From: Nannocystis punicea
Lineage (GTDB): Bacteria > Myxococcota_A > Polyangia > Nannocystales > Nannocystaceae
Direction of reading: 5' to 3'
Length of the DNA stretch: 64,000 nucleotides
Assembly (NCBI RefSeq): GCF_026965555.1
Contig: NZ_CP114040.1
Coordinates: 7,006,001-7,070,000, forward strand
The translations under genes and the position numbers were made by a program. Positions 26,602 to 35,481 of this stretch are shown piece by piece; the first letter of the stretch is position 1; every line of letters starts with the position of its first letter. The notes under the pieces were generated by a model. It made no database searches. It was not told the DNA's origin and saw only the letters and a program-made list of their open reading frames with translations.

Positions 26602-27824
26602 GCCACATCTTCTACACCTGGTCCGCTCAGCGCCACGCCCACCCGCTCACCGTCGACGCCGCCGAGGGCGCCCGCTTCCGCACCCGCGAGCACGGCTGGC
26701 TGTGGGACCTCGAGAGCCAGACCTACAACGTCAACGCCGGCCACGGGGTGAAGCACATCCAGGAGCGGATGATCGCCCAGATCCGCGAGCTCCCGGTCGC
26801 CGGGCCCAACATGCGCCTCGACGTCCGCGAGGAGCTGACGGCCGCGCTGGCCGAGCGCACCGGCCTGGAGCGGGCCTTCCTCGCCTCCGGCGGCGCCGAG
26901 GCGGTCGAGAACGCGATCAAGATCGCCAGGCTCGTCACCGGCCGCAGCAAGATCGTCACCCGCCGCCGCAGCTACCACGGCGCCACTCTGGCCACCCTCG
27001 GCATCGGCGGCGACCCGCGCCGCGCCCCCTTCGCCGCCGACCTCCCGCCCGCGATCCACATCGACGACCCGTACCCCGTGCCCGCGGGCGAGCCCTCCGC
27101 GTGGGTGAAGAGCCTGCTCGAGGTCGTCGAGCGCGAGGGCCCCGAGACCATCGCCGCCATCGTCCTCGAGGGCTTCACCGGCACCAACGGCATGCAGCAC
27201 CCGCCGCCCGACTTCTGGCCGGCGGTGCGGGCCGTCTGCGATCGCCACGGCATCCTGCTCGTCGACGACGAGATCTTCAGCGGCTTCGGCCGCACCGGCC
27301 GGTGGTTCGCGCGCGAGCACTGGGGCGTCACGCCCGACCTCATGGTCCTGGGCAAGGGCCTCACCAGCGGCTACGCCCCGCTGTCGGCCGTCATGGTCTC
27401 GGCGGCGGTCGCCGCTCACTTCGACGACCACAAGCTGTGGTGCGGCGTCACCCACTACGCCCACCCGGTCGGCTGCGCCGCCGCTCTCGGCGCCCTCGAG
27501 GTCTACGCCGCCGAGCGGCTGCCCGAGCGGGCCGACCAGGTCGGCGCGGTGCTCGCCGAGCGCTTTCAGGACATGTCCCAAAAGCCAGCCTTGCGCGGCG
27601 CCGTCCGCGACGCCCGCGGCCTCGGCCTGATGCGCTGCCTCGAGCTCGACCGCCCCGCCGCCCCGCTGGCCGCCCGCCTGCTCGAGCGCGGCGCCTACGT
27701 CCCGTACCGCGACAACCTCCTGTTCATCTGCCCGCCGCTGTGCCTCACGGCGGAAGAGGCCCACATCGTCGCCGACCTCATCGCCGACGTCGTTGCAGAA
27801 AGCAGCACTTTCCCGCGTGCCTGA
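26598..27824 (+). CDS. Class III (PLP) aminotransferase
   Basis: 408 residues, ATG 26598 overlapping the C45 stop in ATGA. The Shine-Dalgarno GGAGGACATGTCCC itself contains a core copy of the dispersed palindrome. Hallmarks: NVNAGHGVKHIQERM, LASGGAEAVENAIKIAR, SYHGATLATLG, LLVDDEIFSGFGRTG and PLP Lys in LGKGLTSGYAPLSAV. Overall it resembles omega-amino acid:pyruvate or diamine aminotransferases. With the fusion and C45 protein it forms a three-gene, fully overlapping operon that looks biosynthetic. Residues QDMSQKPALRG correspond to another in-frame CATGTCCC element at about 27570. Confidence 0.93.
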   Translation: MSHIFYTWSAQRHAHPLTVDAAEGARFRTREHGWLWDLESQTYNVNAGHGVKHIQERMIAQIRELPVAGPNMRLDVREELTAALAERTGLERAFLASGGAEAVENAIKIARLVTGRSKIVTRRRSYHGATLATLGIGGDPRRAPFAADLPPAIHIDDPYPVPAGEPSAWVKSLLEVVEREGPETIAAIVLEGFTGTNGMQHPPPDFWPAVRAVCDRHGILLVDDEIFSGFGRTGRWFAREHWGVTPDLMVLGKGLTSGYAPLSAVMVSAAVAAHFDDHKLWCGVTHYAHPVGCAAALGALEVYAAERLPERADQVGAVLAERFQDMSQKPALRGAVRDARGLGLMRCLELDRPAAPLAARLLERGAYVPYRDNLLFICPPLCLTAEEAHIVADLIADVVAESSTFPRA

Positions 27825-28043
27825 GCGCCTCGCGGGGCCCGGTTTCACGCCGTGGCGCCCGCAGGAGGTGAGCTCGCCGTTCAGTTCGCACTGATCCGTC
27901 GCCCCCGAATTGGTAGCTACCCGATCGTGGTCACCCCACGGACCGCGCGGCGCGTCGAGCTCGCGCCCGCGCCGAGGTGACCGCCCCGCGAGTCATCCAC
28001 GGCCGCGCGACGTGTTCGCGCCTCGCCGTGGCGAATCGCAACA

Positions 28044-28062
28044 CATGTCCTTTCGGACATCC
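28044..28062. repeat. Small hairpin of the dispersed family upstream of a membrane protein gene
   Basis: ACATGTCC-TTTC-GGACAT lies about 20 bp before the ATG at 28082, a compact stem-loop of the same type as elsewhere in the window. It would fall in the 5' untranslated leader and could affect translation. Confidence 0.7.
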
Positions 28063-28081
28063 CCGGATCGGAACCACTACC

Positions 28082-28924
28082 ATGGCCGCCACCGTCTCCC
28101 TCGCCCTCTCCGTCCTCCTCGCCGCCCAGCCCGCGGCGCCCGCTCCCCAGGCCGAGGGCCCCGCGCCTGCGCCCGCCGCCGACAGCAGCATCCCGGCCCC
28201 GACCTCCGCGCGCCCGCCCGAGCCGCGCTGGCGCGGCACCGGCCTGCTCGCCACCGCCGGCGTCCTCGGCGGCATCGGCTTCGGCGCCAACCTCGGCCGG
28301 GTGATCGCCGCCAGCCGCCTGTGCCGCGACCTCAGCTACGACAACGAGACCGGGAGCGCCGCCGGCTTCGAGGACTGCGCCTACGGCAGCGCCGCGCTCG
28401 GGATCCTCGCGCCCATCGGCCTCCTCTCCAACACCGCCGCCTTCGCCTTCGCCGCCGGCGGCGGCAGCATGCGCGGCCGCTGGGACGCCCACCGCACCGC
28501 CTTCTCCGGCGAACGCAAGCAGAACGCCGGCCTCCAGATCGGCCTCGGCGCCGGCCTCATGACCGCCGGCATCGTCACCTACCTCGGCGTCCGGATCGCC
28601 TCGTTCGCCGACGTCCTCGGCTTCGCCACCTGCAACGAGCGCAGCCCGATCCTCGCCATGAACGGCAGCGACCTCGGGGGCCCCGAGGTCGTCGAGGGCA
28701 ACGTCCCCGAGTTCCGCCAGTGCATGGGCCGGCGCATGAGCGGCTACCTCGCGGGCATCGGCATCGGCCAGGCGATGAGCGTCGTCGGCGTCGGCCTGCT
28801 CACCCACGGCGCCGCCTACAACCGCAACCTCAAGCTGATGCGCTACATCACCCACAACCAGCTCCGGCTGCAGCCGACCCTGAGCTTCAATTATGCCGGC
28901 CTGACGCTGTCCGGCCGCTTCTGA
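28082..28924 (+). CDS. Membrane protein with N-terminal signal, unknown function
   Basis: 280 residues. Signal-like MAATVSLALSVLLAAQPAAP, an Ala/Pro linker, then several Gly-rich hydrophobic segments: GTGLLATAGVLGGIGFGANL, ALGILAPIGLLSNTAAFAFAAG, IGLGAGLMTAGIVTYLGV and YLAGIGIGQAMSVVGVGLL. Four Cys occur in the loops. The C-terminus RLQPTLSFNYAGLTLSGRF ends with an aromatic residue and beta-like alternation, reminiscent of outer-membrane proteins. This layout recurs in myxobacterial hypothetical proteins; no function is known. Start chosen at ATG 28082 because of the signal sequence. Confidence 0.7.
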   Translation: MAATVSLALSVLLAAQPAAPAPQAEGPAPAPAADSSIPAPTSARPPEPRWRGTGLLATAGVLGGIGFGANLGRVIAASRLCRDLSYDNETGSAAGFEDCAYGSAALGILAPIGLLSNTAAFAFAAGGGSMRGRWDAHRTAFSGERKQNAGLQIGLGAGLMTAGIVTYLGVRIASFADVLGFATCNERSPILAMNGSDLGGPEVVEGNVPEFRQCMGRRMSGYLAGIGIGQAMSVVGVGLLTHGAAYNRNLKLMRYITHNQLRLQPTLSFNYAGLTLSGRF

Positions 28925-29281
28925 GCGACCCCGACTCCCGCCGTCCGAGTCGCAGCGCCGATCGCGGATCCACTGCCCATTGGACCGACGATCGCGGCAG
29001 CGAGTGGCCCTGGTGATCGTCCTCCCACTGCGCGGCGGGCACTCGAGGCCCTGGACCTCGAGACGCTGAAGCGTCCCCGCCTGCACCAACGATCCCCGAG
29101 TCATCCAGGCGCAGCGTCCACGACCTCGGCGGTCCAGGTCGCCCAGGTCGACGAGACCCATGAGGAGGTGCTGCGGCCCTCGAACTCGGGGCAGCAAGCG
29201 TCGGCAAACTGCGCTGCACGCGGGTACTCGGGCGGTGCTAGGGTGCGTGGCGCACGGGGCTCGGCCCCGAGGGAATCGATC
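28925..29281. other. Intergenic region, no gene seen
   Basis: 357 bp. It carries GAGGGA before the ATG at 29282 as the ribosome-binding site. No hairpin of the dispersed family was noticed and the open frames are shadows. Confidence 0.35.
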
Positions 29282-30292
29282 ATGAAGCTCCTCGTCACCG
29301 GCAGCGCGGGTCATCTCGGAGAGGCGCTGGTGCGGACGCTCCGCGGCGACGGCCACGAGGTCGTCGGCCTCGACCGCCTCGCCTCGGCCTTCACCGACGT
29401 GGTGGGCTCGATCGTCGACCGCACCACGGTCGCGCGCGCGACCGCCGGCGTCGACGCGGTCGTGCATGCGGCGACGCTGCACAAGCCGCACGTCGCCACC
29501 CACACGCGCCGCGAATTCGTCGACACCAACATCACCGGCACCCTCAACCTGCTCGAGGCGGCGGCGGCGGCGGGGGTGCGGGCGTTCGTCTTCACCAGCA
29601 CCACCAGCGCGTTCGGCCGCGCCCTCACGCCGCCCCCGGGCGCCCCGGCGGCGTGGATCACCGAGGCGGTCACGCCCGTGCCGCGCAACATCTACGGCGC
29701 CACCAAGGTCGCCGCCGAGGACCTGTGCGAGCTCGTGCACCGCGACACCGGCTTGCCGTGCCTGATCCTCCGCACCTCGCGCTTCTTCCCGGAGGAGGAC
29801 GACGACGCGGCCACGCGGAGCGACTACCCCGGCGACAACGCCAAGACCAACGAGTACCTGTTCCGCCGCGTCGAGCTCGAGGACGTCGTCTCGGCCCACC
29901 TGCGGGCGCTCGAGCGGGCCCCGGCGATCGGCTTCGGCCGCTACATCGTCAGCGCGACGACCCCGTTCACCCCCGACGACCTCGCGGCCCTGCGCGAGGA
30001 CGCTGCGGGCGTGGTCGGCCGGCTCTTCCCCGAATACGAGGCCGAGTACGCGCGCCGCGGCTGGCGGATGTTCCCCACCATCGATCGCGTCTACGTCAAT
30101 CAGCGCGCGCGCGACGAGCTCGGCTGGCGGCCGCGGCACGACTTCGGCGCAGTCCTGAGCCGCCTGCGCGCCAACGAGGACCCCCGCAGCGCGCTCGCTC
30201 GCGCCGTCGGCTCCAAGGGCTACCACGAGCGCAGCTTCGCCGAGGGACCCTACCCCGTGCTGCCCCAGCGGCGCCCCGCCGCCGGCGAGTGA
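29282..30292 (+). CDS. NAD-dependent epimerase/dehydratase (extended SDR)
   Basis: 336 residues; ATG with GAGGGA upstream. Rossmann motif VTGSAGHLGEALV, dinucleotide contact in VVHAATLHKPH, and catalytic Ser-Tyr-Lys: the STTSAF serine stretch and Tyr in NIYGATKVAAEDL (YxxxK). GLPCLILRTSRFFPEEDDDAAT forms the substrate side. This is a UDP-sugar-epimerase-type extended SDR, but it lacks typical UDP-sugar binding context and no sugar genes neighbour it, so a carbonyl reductase or isomerase role is also possible. It appears monocistronic. Confidence 0.9.
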   Translation: MKLLVTGSAGHLGEALVRTLRGDGHEVVGLDRLASAFTDVVGSIVDRTTVARATAGVDAVVHAATLHKPHVATHTRREFVDTNITGTLNLLEAAAAAGVRAFVFTSTTSAFGRALTPPPGAPAAWITEAVTPVPRNIYGATKVAAEDLCELVHRDTGLPCLILRTSRFFPEEDDDAATRSDYPGDNAKTNEYLFRRVELEDVVSAHLRALERAPAIGFGRYIVSATTPFTPDDLAALREDAAGVVGRLFPEYEAEYARRGWRMFPTIDRVYVNQRARDELGWRPRHDFGAVLSRLRANEDPRSALARAVGSKGYHERSFAEGPYPVLPQRRPAAGE

Positions 30293-30727
30293 GCCTCGAT
30301 CCGTCGCCTCGTCACGACGCAGCTCGTCGGACGCTCACCCCTGCGGAGTCACGGCGCCTCCGCGGGACGCGCTCGTGACTCCTCTCGTCATGCCTGACAC
30401 TCTTCGAGCGCCGGCGGCTCCGCATGTGGCTCTCCTCGTGACACTGACGCGAAGGCGTCCGTGATCCGGGGCGGCCACGGCACGCGAGCCGGCCCGTGGC
30501 GATCTCGGCATGAAGATCCTCCTCGCGCGACCCTCGGCGATCGCCGCGACTCGTGCGCGTCGTCTGGCCGCTTCTCACCCCGCGCCTGCCCTCGCGTCGG
30601 CTTGAGAGACCTGCGCTTCGACCCTGCGCCTCGCCGACGTCCCGGTCGCGGCAACGACGGCCGGCGGCACGCCGATCCCCGCCGGGCGGCCGTGAGATCC
30701 GGCCTGCAGCGGTGCTACGTTTCGGGC
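30293..30727. other. Intergenic region, no gene seen
   Basis: 435 bp between two plus-strand genes. It has a few overlapping open frames with Arg-rich translations, none with start signals. Promoter for the reductase gene at 30728 must be here but is not recognisable. Confidence 0.35.
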
Positions 30728-31705
30728 ATGCGAGCCGTTCAGTTCTCACGCTTCGGCGAACCCGGCGAGGTCGCCGAGGTCATCGACCTCCCCGCACCTC
30801 CACCGCCCGGCCCCGGGCAGGCCGCCGTCGATCTTCTGGCCGCGCCGATCAACCCGGCCGACCTGCTCAACCTGCGCGGTCAGTACGGCATCGTCCCGAC
30901 GTTGCCGGCGATCGCCGGCCTCGAGGGCGTCGGGGTCGTCACTGCCATCGGCCCTGGCGTCGATCACGTCCGCGTCGGCGACCGCGTCCTCCTCGGCGGC
31001 GGCACCTGGCGTGAGCGCCAGGTCGTCTCGGCCGCCGGCCTGTTCGCCCTCCCGCCGGGGCTGCCGAGCGAGCAGCTGGCGATGCTCACAGTCAACCCGC
31101 TGACCGCCCGCGCCCTCATCCACGACGCTCAGCTGCAGCCGGGCCAGTGGGTCATCAAGAACGCCGCCAACTCGGGCGTCGGCCGGGCCTTCTTCACCCT
31201 GGCCAAGAAGGCCGGCGCGCGCGGGATCGCCGTCGTCCGTCGACCTGGCCTCGAGGACCTGTTGAAGAGCTGGGGCGCCGAGGTCGTGCTCGTCGACGGT
31301 CCCGACCTCGCCGAGCGCGTCAAGGCCGTCGTCGGCGACGGCACCCTGCGCTACGCCGTCGACGCCATCGGCGGCAGCGCCACCGCGCGCCTGGCCGCCA
31401 CGCTCAGCCCGGGCGGCGTCGTCGTCAACTACGGCCTCCTGTCGGGCGAGGCCTGCCAGGTCTCCGGCGTCGACCTGGTGTTCCGCAACATCGTCCTGCG
31501 CGGCTTCTGGCTGGTGAACTGGTTCCAGCACACCCCGCGCGAGGGCGTCGCCAAGGCCTTCGGCGAGCTGATCGGCCTGCTCGCAGCCGGCGAGCTGACC
31601 ACCCCGATCGAGGCCACCTACCCGCTCGAGCGCGTCGGCGAGGCCCTGCGCCACGCCGAGAAGCAGCACCGCGAGGGCAAGGTCCTGATCGTCATCGGCT
31701 CCTGA
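30728..31705 (+). CDS. MECR-type 2-enoyl reductase (medium-chain dehydrogenase family)
   Basis: 325 residues. GroES-like N-terminus AVQFSRFGEPGEVAEVIDLP with PINPADLLNLRGQYG, GLEGVGVVTAIG and VGDRVLLG; cofactor domain WVIKNAANSGVGR, the variant glycine motif of MECR/ETR1 2-trans-enoyl-thioester reductases (NAxxSxVG instead of GxGxxG), and LKSWGAEVVLVDG. The catalytic Tyr of the family (GQYGIVP) is present. Such enzymes reduce enoyl-CoA or enoyl-ACP with NADPH in fatty acid synthesis. It ends 19 bp before a strong 18/19 hairpin. Confidence 0.9.
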   Translation: MRAVQFSRFGEPGEVAEVIDLPAPPPPGPGQAAVDLLAAPINPADLLNLRGQYGIVPTLPAIAGLEGVGVVTAIGPGVDHVRVGDRVLLGGGTWRERQVVSAAGLFALPPGLPSEQLAMLTVNPLTARALIHDAQLQPGQWVIKNAANSGVGRAFFTLAKKAGARGIAVVRRPGLEDLLKSWGAEVVLVDGPDLAERVKAVVGDGTLRYAVDAIGGSATARLAATLSPGGVVVNYGLLSGEACQVSGVDLVFRNIVLRGFWLVNWFQHTPREGVAKAFGELIGLLAAGELTTPIEATYPLERVGEALRHAEKQHREGKVLIVIGS

Positions 31706-31724
31706 CTCTTCTAATTAAGAACAG

Positions 31725-31768
31725 ATGTCCCATCCGCCATGTCTCGAGTGACATGTCGGATGGGACAT
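31725..31768. repeat. Long hairpin of the dispersed family, 19-nt arms
   Basis: Left arm 31725-31743 and right arm 31750-31768 match at 18 of 19 positions around a 6-nt loop (TCGAGT); each arm begins or ends in ATGTCCCATCCG / CGGATGGGACAT. It sits just after the reductase stop and an AT-rich TAATTAAGA, so it could act as a transcription terminator or mRNA 3' stabiliser. A second degenerate cluster follows at about 31893-31926. Confidence 0.85.
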
Positions 31769-32077
31769 GCCAGCCGGGACAACTCCACGGCCTCGATCTG
31801 CCCGCGCCCCGCCCGGCCTGCGGCGTCGCTCGCTCGTCGACGAGGCCTTGCGCGTCCTCGGCTCCCGCGCGCTCTCCGGCCGTGCTCATCGCCATGTCCC
31901 GACAAACATGTCTGATTCGACATGGGTGATGCGTCGAGCCGCCGCCCGTGCACCCGCACGCCCCGCGCCGCTCGCTCGCCGCACCCCGCGAGCGACCAGC
32001 CGCGCGGCCGCGGCACCGCCCGGGTCGCTTGCCGCGCGCCGACCTCGGGGGACACTGAATCCACCGAGGAGGTGGAA

Positions 32078-33031
32078 ATGCGTCGTCTCGTCATCGTCAC
32101 CGCGGCCCTCGCCTGCGCCTGCAACGAGCCCGCAGGGCGCCCGGCCGGGGTCCTCCCCACCGGCACGACCGCCGCCGGCGCCGAGGGAGACGAGGGCACC
32201 ACCGGCCCCGCCGAGACCGGCGACGAGGCCACGGCAGGTTCCCTCGCCACCGAGGGCACCACCGGCCCCGTCCAGACCGAAACCTGCATGGAGCTGACGC
32301 CGATCCGCGAGGAAGAGTTCGCCGCCCGCTTCGCCCACGCCGTGTGCGGCCAGAAGGCCGCCTGCGGCTGCGCCCTCCCCCCCGACTGCGTCGATCGCTT
32401 CGCCCGCCAGTTCGAGGCCGTGCGGACCTACGCCCGGATCCACGCCCCGCACTACGACGGCGCCTGCGCTGCGGCCGTGCTCGCCGACACGGTCGAGACG
32501 CGCGGCTGCAACGTCAAGTCGCAGTTCTACCAGCACGACTGGTGTCAGCTCGGCTGCGAGGTCTTCCGCGGCGACGTCCCGCACGGGCGCGGCTGCGGCG
32601 AGTCCGTATCGACCGACCTCGCCGCCTTCATCGACGTCTGCGCCGACCCCGGCGACGCCTGCGGCATCCTCGGCACCCGCACCTGCGAATCGCTCGACGC
32701 CATCCCCACAGTCGGCCGCGGCGACGAGTGCCTGTCCTCCGATAGCGCGACCCTCTCCAACTGCGAGGAGGGCCTGTGGTGCAACTACGACAGCCGCGTG
32801 TGCGTCCCCGAGGTCGGCATCGGCGAGAATTGCGGCGACTTCGCCGAATGCACCTACGACGCCTGGTGCGACGCCCAGGCGGTCTGCCAGCCAGCCCTCG
32901 CCCACGGCGAGCCCTGCGACGGCAATCGCCAGTGCCTCTCGCTCACCTGCACCGGCGGCCGCTGCGACGATTACGTGATCCTCTGCCGCGTCGACAGCCC
33001 CTCCGACCTGCTGTTCCCGTTCACGCTGTGA
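32078..33031 (+). CDS. Cys-rich lipoprotein, unknown function
   Basis: 317 residues; GAGGAGGTGGAAATG gives a strong start. Signal MRRLVIVTAALACAC with lipobox Cys, then a Gly/Thr/Glu linker with GTTGPAET and GTTGPVQTE repeats. The mature domain holds over 20 Cys in two groups: an N-terminal block (FAHAVCGQKAACGCALPPDCVDRF) and a C-terminal EGF-like row (CEEGLWCNYDSRVCVPE, GENCGDFAECTYDAWCDAQAVC, GEPCDGNRQCLSLTC). These resemble disulphide-rich surface modules of myxobacterial predation or adhesion proteins, but no named family is assignable. Confidence 0.8.
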   Translation: MRRLVIVTAALACACNEPAGRPAGVLPTGTTAAGAEGDEGTTGPAETGDEATAGSLATEGTTGPVQTETCMELTPIREEEFAARFAHAVCGQKAACGCALPPDCVDRFARQFEAVRTYARIHAPHYDGACAAAVLADTVETRGCNVKSQFYQHDWCQLGCEVFRGDVPHGRGCGESVSTDLAAFIDVCADPGDACGILGTRTCESLDAIPTVGRGDECLSSDSATLSNCEEGLWCNYDSRVCVPEVGIGENCGDFAECTYDAWCDAQAVCQPALAHGEPCDGNRQCLSLTCTGGRCDDYVILCRVDSPSDLLFPFTL

Positions 33032-33380
33032 AGCCGGCGCGGCGCGCCGAGCGGCCCCCCACGGCATCGAGCCGCCCCGCCCCGCCCGCCGGGCGCCCCG
33101 TCATTCCTGACAGATCGTGACCTTCGAAGGTCGGCGCGTAGTAGCACGTGACGAGATAGTAAGAGCCGTCGCCGTTGACGACGTTGCCGACCCAATGCCG
33201 GCGAGACGCGCCGTTCGGCGCGCACAGCCAGAAGCCGTTCGAATGGAAGACCGTCCCGATCGAATAGTAGCCGGACAGGCAGCTGTCCCAGTGCCGCAGA
33301 GCGCGTCGAAACAGGGGAGAGCGCCGAAGCGTCGATTTCACAAGTACAACGTCGGGGAGCCGACCAGATTCGGCAGACAT
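33021..33380 (-). pseudogene. Possible remnant of a small secreted protein
   Basis: Uncertain. Within a 760-bp gap the minus strand encodes a protein-like stretch near 33120-33330 (DSCLSGYYSIGTVF, FWLCAPNGA, HWVGNVVNGDGSYYLVTCYY) in lower-GC sequence with paired Cys, very unlike the shadows around it. The open frame then continues into a GC-rich, Arg/Gly-rich tail that overlaps the end of the plus-strand lipoprotein. Shifting frame at the GAAGGTCACG junction would give a short ending TICQE and stop. The start (ATG 33380) has no clear signal peptide. Best read as a decayed or frameshifted gene. Confidence 0.3.
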
Positions 33381-33791
33381 CGAGAGAAGAGGTTCGACTC
33401 CTGCCGCGGCTCCGCCGGCGTCGAACCGGCTCCGACCTCGCCGACCCGGTCGTGCTCGCGGAAGTCCGATCGGGCCTCGGCGGGGTGCAGCATCCCCTCC
33501 CTGCGAACGAGTACACCCTCGCAGGGAACTCTTCACCCCGGTCGAGCCCAGGACTTCTGCGCCGACGTGCGAGCAACAGCCATGGCGAGCTGCCGGGCGC
33601 GATCCGCCCTGGCCTCCACGTCGAAGTCGGGCGCCCCGAATCGAGTCATCACCTTCGACGGCTCGCCCGCGGGGTCACTCGCCAGCTGAGACCTCACCGC
33701 AGCCGCGGCCCGCCGCCCCGGAACCGGCCTCCGACGCCCCTGGAGCCCCCTGCAAGACCGTTGCGCGCCGCCGCGCCTCGTGTTACCCGGC

Positions 33792-34790
33792 ATGCGCATG
33801 ATCGCCTTCGATAGTACCGGTCGCAACCTCGTGCTCGCCGACGACGCCGAGTTCCTCGTCCACGACGGTCCGAGCGAGGGCCCGCGCTGGCGGCGGGACT
33901 GCAAGTCTCCGCTCATCGCGGTGGGTGCCACCGCCGACGCGGTCATCAGCGTCGACGAGGACGGCCAGGCCGTGTGGCACGATCCGCAGCGCGACGTCCA
34001 GCGAGCCACCGCCGAGGCCGGTGACCTCGCCCGCGCCGCCGCGATCTCGCCTTCGGGACATGTCCTCGTGGCCACCTCGGACGGCGCCGTCGAGCTGACC
34101 CCGAGCGGCCCGGGCCGGCGGCACGCCTGGCCCGACGCGACCGTGGTCGCCTGGGGCGTCGGCGGGCAGATCCTCGTCGCCGACCAGCAGGGCAAGGTCG
34201 GCGTGTTCGGCCCCGCCGGCCTCGTGCTCGAGGTCCAGCTCGAAGCGCCGCCGGTCGCAGCCACCTGGAACGCGCGCGGCTTCTGGATCGTCGCCACCGC
34301 CCGCAAGCTGCTGCGCATCGAGGGCGGCGCACTCCACCACCTCACCGGCGGCCCGGCCGACATGCCGATCCGCGCCGTCGCCAGCTCGCTCGGCGGCGAC
34401 GCGATCGCCATGGTCCTCGGCGAGAGCCTCGTCATCGTGCTCTCGTGGCCGGGGCGCGACAACATCGGCCAGCTCCGCTACCTCGACCGCGTCGTCGACG
34501 GCGTGCAGTTCGGCCCCGAGCCGTGGCTGGCGGTCGGCCTCGACGGCGGCGACGGCAACAAGTTCGACCTCGGCAACGGCAACCTGAACCGCACCGACAC
34601 CCACCCCGGCCGCGAGCATCGCCGCTGGATGGTCAGCGTCTCCGTCAACCCGCCCCAGCCCGCCGAGCCGTCCGCGCCGCCCCAGCCCGCCGCCGAGGCC
34701 CAGCCCGCCGCCAAGCCCAAGGCCTCGCTCCTCCTGTTCACCGTCGTCGCGCTCATCGTCCTCTACACGATCGTCCGCTTCGGCTCGTGA
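33792..34790 (+). CDS. Tail-anchored beta-propeller-like protein
   Basis: 332 residues from ATG 33792 (GTG 33780 and ATG 33798 are alternatives). The body is a run of short beta repeats of WD/NHL style: IAFDSTGRNLVLADDAEFLVHD, VGATADAVISVDEDGQAVWHD, AISPSGHVLVATSDGAVELTP, AWGVGGQILVADQQGKVGVF. A Pro/Ala/Gln linker (about 285-310) leads to a single C-terminal transmembrane helix ASLLLFTVVALIVLYTIVRF with only two residues after it: a tail anchor, so the propeller faces the cytoplasm. No family name is assignable. ISPSGHVLVATS is encoded over an in-frame GGGACATGTCC at about 34057-34070. Confidence 0.75.
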   Translation: MRMIAFDSTGRNLVLADDAEFLVHDGPSEGPRWRRDCKSPLIAVGATADAVISVDEDGQAVWHDPQRDVQRATAEAGDLARAAAISPSGHVLVATSDGAVELTPSGPGRRHAWPDATVVAWGVGGQILVADQQGKVGVFGPAGLVLEVQLEAPPVAATWNARGFWIVATARKLLRIEGGALHHLTGGPADMPIRAVASSLGGDAIAMVLGESLVIVLSWPGRDNIGQLRYLDRVVDGVQFGPEPWLAVGLDGGDGNKFDLGNGNLNRTDTHPGREHRRWMVSVSVNPPQPAEPSAPPQPAAEAQPAAKPKASLLLFTVVALIVLYTIVRFGS

Positions 34791-34847
34791 GCCCCGCCCG
34801 CCGGACGCGAACCACCGGGCCGAATCGACCGGTACGACGATAGGCCC

Positions 34848-34877
34848 ATGGGACATGTCCTCTTCGACGTGTCCCAT
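34848..34877. terminator. Bidirectional hairpin between convergent genes
   Basis: Left arm 34848-34859 (ATGGGACATGTC) and right arm 34866-34877 (GACGTGTCCCAT) pair at 11 of 12 positions with a 6-nt loop. It lies in the roughly 100-bp gap between the convergent propeller and lipoprotein genes, where a two-way terminator is expected. No T-run follows, so intrinsic termination is not certain. Confidence 0.6.
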
Positions 34878-34893
34878 AAGCAAGAGGCGCGAC

Positions 34894-35481
34894 TCACTGC
34901 GACTCGAAGCGCGTCGTGATGCGCTCGCCGTTCGACAGCTGGCACTCGCCCGTGCCGCCGCCCTTGATCCCGCGATCGGGGTCGTCGAGCGTGAAGCGAC
35001 AGCGCATCTTCGTCCCGCGGTCGCCCTGGAGCGTGGCCACCACCTTGCCGGTGTTGTTGGTGATGAACTCCTCGACCGTATCGTAGTAGGGCCAGCTGCC
35101 GCCCCAGTACCAGCTCGGGCCCATCCACGGGTCGGCGTACCACGCGTTGTAGAAATCACCGTACTCGTCCACCGTCGCGGTCCTGGAGATCTCGTGGTAC
35201 TTGCCCGTGAACGACTCCCCGTCGGGAAGCTTGGTCTTGATCCGGCCCGACAGCGAATCGTCGCCGGACGTCCAGTGGAACACCACATTCTCGTGCTTGA
35301 CCGCCGGCGCGGCCGCGCCGGTCTGGGCGCCGCTCGTCTTGCCGGCCGGCTCGGGCGCGGCGGTGTCGGGGTTCGTCACCTCGCCCCCGAAGCTCCCGCG
35401 GGAGCAGGCGGATACCAGGAGCAGCAGGAGCCATTGTGGGGCGCGCGAGGTCGCAGCGCGGCGGAGTTCTCGTCGGTTCAT
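34894..35481 (-). CDS. Lipoprotein, unknown function
   Basis: 195 residues. Signal MNRRELRRAATSRAPQWLLLLLVSAC with a clear lipobox. After a Pro/Ala/Thr linker, the domain HENVVFHWTSGDDSLSGRIKTKLPDGESFTGKYHEI, then a Trp/Tyr-rich patch (YNAWYADPWMGPSWYWGGSWPYYD) and GTKMRCRFTLDD, GGGTGECQLSNGERI. The last strands resemble the common glycine-rich beta motif of small outer-membrane lipoproteins such as those with a DPxxGIxGGGxGxC ending. No function is known. It is convergent with the propeller gene. Confidence 0.75.
   Translation of the reverse strand: MNRRELRRAATSRAPQWLLLLLVSACSRGSFGGEVTNPDTAAPEPAGKTSGAQTGAAAPAVKHENVVFHWTSGDDSLSGRIKTKLPDGESFTGKYHEISRTATVDEYGDFYNAWYADPWMGPSWYWGGSWPYYDTVEEFITNNTGKVVATLQGDRGTKMRCRFTLDDPDRGIKGGGTGECQLSNGERITTRFESQ

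Noticed and set aside
33370..33420. GAGGTTCGACTCCTGCC resembling a tRNA T-arm and 3' end
   Set aside because: The stem pairs only partly, and no anticodon, D-arm or acceptor stem could be placed upstream.
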